DNA of 64,000 nt from positions 114,726,246 to 114,790,245 of the forward strand of contig OU015523.1 in the NCBI GenBank assembly GCA_907165065.1, read 5' to 3'. A program made the translations under genes and the position numbers. The notes under the pieces are model-generated. The model saw nothing but the letters and a program-made list of their open reading frames with translations, was not told where the DNA came from and ran no database searches. This DNA is from Caprimulgus europaeus. Taxonomy: Eukaryota; Chordata; Aves; Caprimulgiformes; Caprimulgidae. Positions 13,073 to 23,320 of this stretch are shown piece by piece. Numbering within the stretch: position 1 is the first letter of the stretch; the number at the start of each line of letters is the position of its first letter.

Positions 13073-16000
13073 ACAACACTTCTGATGCAAAAGTGTGGTT
13101 ATTTGGATAGCATTTGATTGTCACCATTCTGCAGCTGCTACAGAACACGTTGCATGGTTAAGACATAACTAAGCAGTGTTACAAGTTGATTACAGCTTGA
13201 CAAGCATTTCAGGCTGCTCCTCTATATTTAACTGAAGCAGATATTTTCTAAAAGTACAGGTCTCCAGCAGTACCATTACATTTCAGAAGTTTCCATTTTA
13301 TGTAATTTTAAACTGTAGTATTATACAGGAAAAGTTTTTCTTTAAATTGATTTTTGTTTTCCTGAATGGGAAAAATGAAATTGGTTTGGAGCCTTTTCAA
13401 TGTAATTTCTGAAAGATTTCATTTTTAGTGTACAATTTTATGGGCAGTTGAAGAATAATTAGAGTAGACTACCAACTTTTTTATTTCTGACAGTATAATA
13501 CAAGTCTAATAAAAACCAAAAATGCTTAGCACTGAAGTAGGCAGCTATTTTTCTCCTGATGTGCAAATATTGCATCTTATATTTATGTTTTTGTTTCATT
13601 ATAAATTCTACAGGGAATGGACTTCTATGTAATAGATATAAAGCAGCTGGTAAAAAAATTGCATGATTCTGCATCAATTTTATTCCTTGATAGGATTAAA
13701 AATAAAATTACCTGTTTCTTGCAGTCTTTTCATGTTTCTCTGTTGATGTCTACTTACAAGAAAATTGTGAAGTCAGAAGTGATATTCTTACTCACCTGAA
13801 GGCATGACAGATTTTCTGGAAGAAAACAGAGCTGTTTGAAATAAAATTGAGTGTTTTTGTATGCCATTTAGCACAGTGAACTCCTGCCATAGCGATATTA
13901 TAGATGTCCAAATATCAATCATCACACTGTCTTACCTTATTATTACATTCATTATCACTGTGATATTTTCTTTTCTTGAGAAGCTTTTGTTTCACTTCTT
14001 TCTAGCTCCATTTCTTTCACTGCACATAATTCAGGGCTTCCGAAAAAGCATTACTGCAGCAAGAACCTGAATCAGTCGGTGCACTGTTGTTTTCAGCTGC
14101 TCATACTGATGCAGCTTCATTAACTGTTTGACACTCAGTACATTGAGCTGAGAGTGACAGGTCTGCCGGTAATAAAAGTGGTGTCTGTGCTGATCAAAAA
14201 GTGAAATATGTTTCTCTTTACCAAAATTGAGAAAATGTGAGCAGAAAGCCATTTAAACTGCAATAGAATGGCATGATACAGCCCTCTTGACAGGCTCTCT
14301 GGGTGCATCATCTTGCTGCCTCATCGTCAGAATGCTTTTTCCTCTCTGCTTCTTTTGACTGCATGTTACCTAGGAAGGAAATTAAGCCATGTCTTTCCAT
14401 CACATTCCCTTAAATTTTCGTCTGACAATTTAAGCTGACTTGTGAAAGACACTTTCAAAATTTAATTTATTAACCTCCTTCAAGAGGAAAGTTAGAATAA
14501 AAATAATTTTATTTTACTTTATTTAGTAAATTCAGTAACAAGATTGCTAGACAAGCTGAAATTTATTTACTTCTTTTTGACATCATAGAGAGAAGCAAAG
14601 GATTCTAGATGGATTAATACAGCCCATAAGTACTTAAGAGTCTTAAGCTCTGTTTGCCATAATGTCTTTGACAGTGAGTTTTGTTCCATTCCTTAATTGT
14701 ATGTTACTTCATATATTTTTAAATTACAGGCATAGATTATACAGAAAACTTTATCCACAGTAGCAGTTTGCACCTTACAGTAACACATTTGGTCTTAATT
14801 TTAGTTTGATCTTAGTTTCTTACAGCATCCAACAAAGATACTGTTTCCCACCTGTAACCTGAGTGGGTATATCTCCCTTTGGAAATTAGGCGGCTATGTT
14901 AGAAGCCTAGTGCAACTTTTATATCCTATTTGAACTTTAAAGTACTGATTATTTAGTCTGTAGAAATAAGTATTTTTTAAATCTACATTTTTTGTTGAAA
15001 AGTTGTAATTTTGTTTGCAGTGTGACAACTGAAAGTAAGATACCAAATCACTTTGAACAAGTAGCTAACGTGGATTTCAGTTGGGATTCCTGCTTAAGAC
15101 CCCAGTTCTTTTATTCAAAGTCTGCCTGTGACGTAGCTTTTGAGTAGTTGTGTGCCTCATTAGTCTTTTTATGAAACCTGGGCCATTAGATCACAGCTTG
15201 TGGACAAATTTAATGGGACTGCAGGGTTTCTGTGGAGCTACAATAACCACTTCTTCAGCCACCGACTAACTTTTTGAGGAGTTGATTGAGAACCTCTTAT
15301 CCCTTCTGAAATGCTGTGTGGGTGAAAGCTACTCTTCATCTTGGTGATGAAGAATAAGAAACATTGTGTTTTATTTCTGTTTTATTTTATCTGATTTTGT
15401 TTATTCTTAGTAGATACTTATTTTTTCTCTTAAAACCTCAAGTTCTGACTTATTTTGATCCCTTAATATCAATAATTTCTTTGCGTTCCTGTCCCTAAAC
15501 GTTACACCAGAAGAAACTGTTATCAGTCTGAATTATTGAATATCACTGGCTCATTAATTGTATTGCTTGTTTTAGTAATTTATGTTACACTTAATTGTAT
15601 TTCCTAGACTAGCATGCAGTGTTGAACTGAAGACAAAATGGAAATACTGTAATGTGGAGTATTTTCCAAATATATCTGGCCTTGGCTTCTTGCTCTTGGT
15701 TTTGTTTATATTTAAATAGATTTAATTACAGAACTTTTTTGTGCCCACTTGCCCCTTTCTATCCTTACAATTACATAAGTAAGACCTATCAAGCATGCTA
15801 CTAAGCAAGGGAGTGAATATGACTGGGAAGCAAAGTAATTCTATCAAGAAAGGAAGCTGAATATTATTGTCAAAAACATTGAAAGTGTTTGTTTCCCTTC
15901 AGGAATATATGTAAATACAGAGCAAAATGTGAAGAGATGTTGTCATCAGTCTTTGCAACTTATACACAGAAGCCCTTTCTGCTTTGGAGTATTGCTTTCT

Positions 16001-16934
16001 AACTCAAATAAGGAAACAATGCAGAAAGGGAGACATAACCCAGCTAATGTCTGTGGGATTTAATTTCTCTTTGCATATGTCCTCACAATAAGCTCGTAGA
16101 AGAAAATGATCTAACTAGTAGAGGTAACTGATTAGTAAAGTGTTTTGACCAATAACATGCACCTATTTTAATGTCTTAGCTGCAAATGCAGCACATGGAA
16201 AAAATTGCCTACTGGGCAAGAAGGAAATAACTCAGCTAAACATATCAGGGTACAGTTTTGGCTTACAAATTGTTGACATTTTGTTTTAATTTTCTAGTGG
16301 TAATTATTTTTCCTATCTAACAGTAGACCAGCGAGATACTCAACTGTGGTTCTAGTAGAAACAAACTGGTCCAGTGAATTCTCTGCCATGGGCTCTGTCC
16401 ATGCAGAGAGTTCGCTGGAGAGTTGACACATACTTCTATGTGTTATGTGTGTGTGGCACTCTGGATACCATTAAAACAATAAGGGGCATCTAGGTAAGAT
16501 TTTACCAAATTTAAGAGTTACGAATTTAGGAGTTGTGTTACTTGAGCAGCACTACTTGATAGCAAACTGCCTTCCCAGGGGGAGTGCAGTCAGCATCTCA
16601 GGTGGACTGCAGTCTTGTGTGAGCTCATGTTAAAATGAGTGAAAATTGTGCTTACCCATCTGTATTGCTAGGTTAGCATGAGAGAGCTTTTAAAATTTGA
16701 ATAGCAAAATACCATATTTAATGTATACTGAGTGAAAAAATTTCAGGAATTGGAAGTCTCTCAAAATGAGCCTCAGCAGGACATTTGCTGCTAAGGTTGG
16801 GTTGCAACTAGCAGGAGGTCCTGAATGCAGACTTCTAATTAGAAAAAAACCTTTATTTTCAAAATAATTTCCTAATTTATAGATGAGAAAAAACATTTTT
16901 CCTCATGCACAGTTAGATTGTTGTGCAGAGACGA
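13073..16934. other. Intronic sequence, no gene seen
   Basis: AT-rich intron without recognisable exon or transposon. The segment 14031-14340 has higher complexity and GC than its surroundings and could be a conserved noncoding element, but nothing in the sequence alone proves this. Confidence 0.5.
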
Positions 16935-16983
16935 ATGTGCAGAGTTTATCTTTCAAGGTGCTAGAAAGATAAACTCTGCACAT
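16935..16983. repeat. Perfect 20-bp inverted repeat, 9-base loop
   Basis: The left arm 16935-16954 and right arm 16964-16983 are exact reverse complements over 20 bases, separated by the loop AAGGTGCTA. Just upstream, at 16922-16930, TGTGCAGAG repeats the first part of the left arm. Perfect pairing of this length is rare by chance in an intron. It could be a small-RNA hairpin precursor, though the stem is short for a pre-miRNA. It could also be a recent replication template-switch product. Confidence 0.92.
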
Positions 16984-18237
16984 CTGAAGGCAGATTGCGA
17001 GTAAGCCTTTTGAAGGTTGCAAAGGATAAAGGTAGTGAAAGCATTTCTTGGAAGTATTTGAGAACGTTTTCACTGCATATTGAAAACAATTAGCAATAAA
17101 GAAAATACTCGGGGCCATCGAAGTATAACTTTTGTGCCAGTTTGTACACTGGCATCCTAGTGCTTCTTTTTCTTTTTGATAAAAATGAAACATTGCTTTG
17201 CTTTAAATTGTTTCTTAAAAAAATTACTTTGTATCTTGAATTAGTCACTCCAGGCCCTTTCTTTGCTAGTGCTTCAGATAAGCATAAAAGCTAAAATAAT
17301 AATGATGCCTTAGTGTTATTCATGGTTAGTGGCTTAATAAGCTGATCCTCACAACAGGCTTTCAGATGTCTGTCTTGTTTTCTAAAGGATTGGAAAGGAA
17401 TTGCTGGCTGCTAGCAGCTTATTGTGTCTTCTGAACTGCTGTCAGTCAAAATTAGCATTTTTTAAAGTTTTATTTAGTTTTGTTTCCTCTACCCTTACTA
17501 TGTAAAGTGGACAGCAAAACTAACTTTAGGTCTTGAGATGCAGATGGAACCATATGAGAATTAAGTACTCTGACTTCATTATAATGACCTCACCAGCCTA
17601 CTGCAGAGTTACGACTTTAATGATCACTTTTCAGAATAAAGGTATACAGCTTTAAAATGTCAGAGCAAAATTAAGAAAAAATTTGTAGCATATTTAAATG
17701 AATTACATCCTTTCAGTGTTACATTTTCACATTACTGTTTTATTTTATTTTTATGTAATTTTCCTTTCCCTGCCTTACTGAAATATTGCAGCTCACTCTG
17801 AAGAGGAGGATGCTTATAAATGGCTGTATGATCTGCTTCTATGGATATAGTTGCTAAATTAATGCCATAAAGAGAAGGGATGGATGAGACCTTGCCATTT
17901 ACTTTTCCTACTCACTGAAGGAGTTTCTTTTTTACACTATATCCCCAAGTACTTTGTCTCATCCAAAGAGAATCACTTACCTTGAGAGTGTATAAGAGAT
18001 CTTGTGATAACAAAAGAGAGGGATAAAATCTGAGCATTCCTTGTCACAAAAACTCTCCTTCATTTCCTTTGTAATTGATCCTTCAAGGTCTTTGGGGGAA
18101 GATCTCATAGACCTCCCTGAGATAAAGATCAGAAGACCAGTCCAACTTGAATGGGTGTCTGATCTATCCACATTCAGTGCAATTAAGAACCCATCTATTT
18201 TGCTCTACCTTTTTGCTTTTCATGCTGTAACTGAAGT

Positions 18238-18366
18238 ATTATAATAATTATTATAGTTAATTATAAAGTTATAATTTGTATAAATTATATAAAATAAATA
18301 AAATAATCAAGCATAATATTTTTTATAATTAAGTATAATTACTCAATAAATATACTGAGTAATTCA
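18238..18366. repeat. AT-rich low-complexity block
   Basis: About 130 bases almost free of G and C, built from ATAATTAT and AAATAAAT-type words. It ends with a 9-bp inverted repeat, AATTACTCA pairing with TGAGTAATT around 18346-18364. It is low-complexity DNA. Confidence 0.85.
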
Positions 18367-20360
18367 GTCCCTGAGGTACACGCTAAACTTTCATTTACAC
18401 AAATATGGAGCATTACCACTGAGGTATGGATATTTGCTGGTGGGACTGAGAGCAAAATTTTGACCTACTGTGTTTTCTGACCATGTTAACAGTTCTCCAC
18501 AGTGCTCTGTAGTGTTCAACCATGCCTAACCTATAAAATATGATTATCTGCAACATGCTGTTTACATTCAAGATTGATCCAGCCATCAGCTTTTATTTAT
18601 CCCAAAAAGCAACAGTCAATACTGGTCTACCTTACCATAAGCCCCTTCTAATTAAATCCACATCTACTATAATTTTTCTTCCTTATGTTGGAAAATCCTC
18701 TTAATCCATTCTGATACAGTTTGACGTTACTGTTCTCCTGTGAGTATTTTTGTAGTTCCTTTTTCTTGTTTCTTTCACTACTTTGTCCTTAGAGGAAATG
18801 TAATGAGAGGAAATTCTTGCCCAACTGATCTATAAGCAGCAGTATCATCTCTTCTAATTGATAAAACTTGTGGCAATTTTGTGTTCTTAATAATTAACTT
18901 GTTTTCTAAATTAATTCTTTTGCTGACAATAAGTAGATCAATATTCTATCTCCATGGTTATAATCACATCCTTAAATCAATATTTACAAAGCTCTTGGCA
19001 AGGAATAAGCTGCTCCCTCAGTTTAGGTTAATAGTAAAGCAGTGCTCCAACATCCAGATCAATGTTTTGGGAACAAAAAGCAGTATAATTTTTTTTTCTA
19101 TACTTATCTCAGAAGACTAATTTTGTTTAACAAAAGTACTCTAAATTTGAACATTAGATATGAATATAGTGTCATCCAAAGCTAATGATGACATCATTGC
19201 ACCAAATGTTTTGACAGTAAGAAGTTAATATTTTGCTTAGTTTCAAGTATACTGTAATTAACTTTTTTGTGTTAATTTGCACAATTTTTAGCAATACAAA
19301 GACCACAGACAGCAAGTATACATAATAATTTCCACAAAAATATTCTAGTAAGGTTTAATTAATGTAAATATTTATCTCAAAGTATAGAGGCAGCACTGCA
19401 TACTCTGAAGGTTTCTTGTTGGCTGTATTCATTGATCTAATTCAGCTGGCTAATTTTAGGTTTATCAGAAATAAAAAATCTTGGCAGTGATGCAACAATT
19501 ATATTTACTTATTGCCATTAGGAATTGACAAAAGTGTTAGCAGTCATACAAAAAGGACATACTATTTTGAGAGGTCTGGAAGAAGAAGGTGAATATATGA
19601 GTCAAAACAGTTTTATGTAAAATTCATTTTGCCAAATAAATCATGGTATCATCATCACATAGGAAGTGCTAATTGGGAGAGGAGCATCCTAATTTCCAGG
19701 GACTGGCTGGATTGGTTTGAGGTTGAGGGGGATGAGGTTTTCTCATAAAGCTTTTTCTCCTGCAATACTGAACCACAATATTTTTTCCTAATTTCAAGGG
19801 AAAATGTTCTTTTAAAGCTGTATCTAATATGAGCCCATGCTGAAAGGGGTAAATTGAAGCCAATTCCTATATTCTGTGTCTCCTTTCACATACCCTTTTA
19901 TGTTGACATTGAACTTTAAGGTAACAGAGAAGATTATATAGTGAAAAATAAAATCCTGTTCTCTGTAATTGTTTAATTATACTGCTAAGCAAAAACATAA
20001 TACTTTTATCTGAAATCTTACATTTTTTAGACACTTTCTTTTTGAGAACGAAAGAGAGATTGAGTGTAAACATTAACTGAACAGTAACTGTTGGAGAAAA
20101 AAATAAAAGTTGTTTTTTTTTTCCTGTGAAAAGTTAGAAAATGATTATCTAAATAGCTGTAGGATAGACATCAGCACCGTGCTTCACAGTCATCTCAGGT
20201 GAGCTATGACTGGAAGCATACTTGGTTGACTTGCCAGGTTTCTACATCTCTATTTGGAACACTATGAGCAGGCACCATTTTACTTTGGGTAACTGAAACT
20301 TTCAAGGGTGTTGGCAGCTGTGGTTGTGAGTGCCTGCTAGTTAAGAAAAGACATTATAGA

Positions 20361-20408
20361 GCAGTAATACCTTGTGCTTGTAGTGCAGTAATACCTTGTG
20401 CTTGGTGT
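20361..20408. repeat. Tandem duplication, 2 x 24 bp
   Basis: The unit beginning GCAGTAATACCTTGTGCTTG at 20361 is repeated at 20385, the copies differing only at their last few bases. It is a short slippage-type duplication. Confidence 0.9.
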
Positions 20409-20714
20409 TTAGTATTGCCATTTATCCTGTGGAAGTCCATACTGCTTTATAAAGTACATTTACACATAATTGTTTCAGTGTCCACTTTAAAAGCATTACT
20501 AACAGTTTATGGTAGAGTTTGGTATAGGAAGAAAACCATCCCTACAACAGAGTACAAAGCATTTGAGGATAGCCCAAAAAAAAGTGTCTGGTCATGTAAC
20601 ACCAGCTCAGCTCCTTATTTGCCATCGTGTAGGCATATGGACGATTAAGAGTAATACTCTTTGATATCGGAGTTCCAGCACAATATTAAAGCTCTAACAG
20701 CTACTGCAATTATA

Positions 20715-20900
20715 CCAATGTTTATTATTTTCATATTGTTTTTATCTGTCACTGTCAAAGCACTTTACAAAGGAACTCACTGTTATGGTTGCCATCTTGC
20801 AGATAAGGAAGCCGAGGTATGGGGTGGGGGAGTGATATGCCCAAAGCTATTAAACGGACCGGTGCGAGTGAAACATTCTGAAAACAGGTTTCCTATGCAC
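20715..20900 (+). mobile_element. Ancient MIR/L2-like repeat remnant (degraded)
   Basis: The order of short blocks is that of old amniote CORE-SINE/L2-type repeats: TTATTATTTTCA, then AAAGCACTTTACAAA, then GCAGATAAGGAAGCCGAGG (20799-20817), then TGCCCAAAGCTATTAA. These match the family pattern of a cell-count-like GCACTTTACA block, an AGATGAGGAAACTGAGG-like block and a TTGCCCAAGG-like block. The copy is heavily mutated. The family assignment is from memory of the consensus and is tentative. Confidence 0.5.
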
Positions 20901-21624
20901 AGATTAAAAGCTTTATGTCTAAGGAAATGGTTAATTTTAATATTAATTTTCCACTCTGTAGTCCATCAAGGTGCTTTCTGCTTCTTTGCTGTCTTTTCTT
21001 CGTTGAGGAGTGTTTGTTTGGTGTGCTGCTGTTTCTGGGCAACCTGCATCCTATGACTACATCCTATGCAGATCTGTCAAATCACTGCCTCTTACAAGTA
21101 CTGCTTTTAACAGAAAATTTCTTGACATGAAGATTGACTGTTGTTTTATATTGACTGTTGTAGGGCAGGAAACTAAACTGCTTCATTCTTAAGTAAAAAA
21201 AAAATGATTTGAAATGTAATTTTAGGTTTGCTAAACTTGGGAACAGTAGAAGACATTTCAGAAAACTGCTTTCTCAGAAGTGATAATGAGACTTTGACAG
21301 CTAGATCATTTGTATTTTGATAACACACACAGAGGTTTTAAAACATTTTATTTCCTTTAGAAATGTTGAAATGGAGCTGTGTTTTAAAAACCCTGCAGAA
21401 AATCTAATAAATCCTCTGGCAAAATTCCAGTGAATCAGCAGTTTTAGAGATCTTGTGAAAAAAACAAAAGACATAGCTTGAATAATCTTATGACTTAGGA
21501 GTAAAATTAAATTTTTGGCAAGCTTCTTTGGATGATTTAATTAACAGTATTATGTTTAGGAAAAAAAGAATTGAAAGGTAATTTTGTAGGTGAAAACTTT
21601 AAACTCGGTGTTTGGGACACTCAA

Positions 21625-21712
21625 AGTGAGATTTAAACCTCAGCTCCTTGAAGAGAGTACTGAACCTGAGGCCCCCTATTCTGTGTAACTGCTGTAAGCA
21701 CTAGGTTATTAT
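21625..21712 (+). mobile_element. Possible tail of an ancient MIR/L2-like repeat
   Basis: AGTGAGATTTAAACCTCAGCTCC is followed by a stretch ending GCTGTAAGCACTAGGTTATT. This resembles the 3' half of old SINE/L2 repeats, with a 'GGATTTGAACCCAGG' block followed by an 'AGCACTAGGCTA' block. It may belong to the remnant at 20715-20900, separated by later insertion, or be an independent copy. Confidence 0.35.
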
Positions 21713-23029
21713 TTTCTCTCCCCCATAAAGTAGAAAAGAAGATAGTGAGTTCTTTGAAAATTATAGCTAAAGGTTAGTATGTAGCGTTACAGGCTTATGA
21801 TTGATTTTCATGGGTCGCAACAAATTAAGAATGAATGCTAAGGAGGGTGACCCCTTCTCTTGGGCACCCATAATGTATAGTGGGTGTTTCCAGACACCTG
21901 GCAGAGGGTGAGCTGGGCAGTAAACCCCAGCATGCCACAAGCACAGCTGGCAGGACTCGGGGAGAGGATGGTGATTCAGACACACGCTGCGCCTGAATTT
22001 CCCCCTGCTGAGCTCTAGGCAGCGATGCATTTGGCAGTCGAGTTTTCCTACGTGATGAAGCAAGCTGCTCTCTCTGAACTTCACTTTGTGAGGTGAAATA
22101 CCAACAAATTAAGATTAAAAACATCTGCAGATGACTGCATTTTTGTGATGGATTTGGACTGTAGGCCATAATTCAGTACTTAATCTGCCTGTCAACACAG
22201 GGAGCTAAACCTCAGCTAGCTACTGCATGTGATTCTCTCCGGGAAGCCAAGGCACTTGCCAGCTTGTTTTTTCTATAACATCAATCAACACAGCAGGCTT
22301 TAACTAACTTGTGCCAGTGACACCAGCTGTTTCAAAGCATTAGTTTGGAAAGGCATTGATCATCCCACTGCAGTGTCATTGTTATCTTTTTATGGACATT
22401 ATTTTTTAATTTACTTTTGATATGTTGCAGTGAATTCACAAGTTAGTTATTGGCATCAGTAATACTATAGTATGTGCCATATGCAGTAGGTACTGATCAT
22501 ACCAAAAACCTCTGCATTTTCACAGCCCAAAGTAAACAGGCCAGTTCAGATACTTAAATACTACATGGCAATCCAAGCATTTGCTGTTTATTAAAAACTT
22601 TTAACATTGTGTGAAATCGGAGTGTTCCCATTTGAAAATGGCTAAAATTTCACTGGGGACTAAAGTATTTGGTTTGTAAGATCCTTAGCGCTGCTATTAC
22701 TTAAATAATACGATGTATCATCTGAAGTTATCAATAAGCAAGAATGAATATATTCCTAAACCATTTTACTTAAGAAATAAAAAAAAAAACCTTGTGAAGT
22801 TTTTATTTCAATACCAATATCCGTTACAATGCCAATTTTAATTCAGCTTTGAATCATGATTAAAAATCAATGATTTAAATTAATTTGGACTTAAATGTGA
22901 TGTCAGCCCACTTTCAGCGCTGTTACTTTCTGCTACAGGAATGTTTTTGTGAGACATTAGTATTGTAGTGAGCACATTATAATTTTCTAGGCTTAGAGAA
23001 CATAATTTATGTGATCTTAAGTGATAATT
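21713..23029. other. Intronic sequence, no gene seen
   Basis: Two overlapping minus-strand frames of 105 and 114 codons lie at 21767-22169, in a locally GC-richer segment. Neither resembles a known protein, and neither shows splice sites with a matching frame. I treat both as chance. No transposon was recognised. Confidence 0.45.
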
Positions 23030-23320
23030 CCATGTTTTTATCAGTTATGGGTAGCTTCACTTTCCCTACTAGCTGTAGGATTTTTATGGGCCTCCAGGCT
23101 CAGTGTGACCCATTAACCACTATCCTTTTGCCCAGTGAGTTTTTTACCCATCTAGTTTCCCTCCATGCAGATACGCGAATATTGTCACAGGCAGTGTCAA
23201 AGACGTTTCTAACGTTGAGGTAAGTGACATCTACTGCTCTCCCCTGATCCATAAATCCAGTCATTGTATCAGAGAAGGCAATCAGAATGCTCAAGCACGA
23301 TTTATCCTGCATAAATCCAT
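23030..23320 (-). mobile_element. CR1 LINE internal fragment (reverse-transcriptase core)
   Basis: On the minus strand the frame 23312-23100 reads a degenerate CR1 reverse-transcriptase segment. It has DTMTGFMDQGRAVDVTYL followed by a corrupted F-D-T-A motif, which corresponds to the family 'vDxGrAVDVvYLDFskAFDtV' region near RT motif A. The catalytic Asp of YLDF is replaced (YLNV). Similarity may run on weakly to about 23400. Neither the 3' end of the element nor its terminal repeat is attached. This is therefore an isolated internal piece, unlike the usual 3'-anchored CR1 copies, and it lies antisense to SLC36A4. Confidence 0.8.

Larger units (their letters stand above)
16984..20714. other. 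Intronic sequence, no gene seen
   Basis: AT-rich intron with no exon recognised. It includes a very AT-rich block at 18240-18360 (listed) and a two-copy 24-bp tandem duplication at 20361-20408 (listed). Short open frames on both strands at 17977-18244 show no family resemblance. Confidence 0.5.

Noticed and set aside
17977-18171. Minus-strand exon ending at a strong AAG/GTAAGT donor near 17982
   Set aside because: The donor is good by sequence, but the 64-codon frame resembles no protein and no matching acceptor or second exon was seen.
21767-22169. Overlapping 105- and 114-codon minus frames as a gene
   Set aside because: Two frames are open over the same bases and neither has a domain; this is best explained by local GC content.
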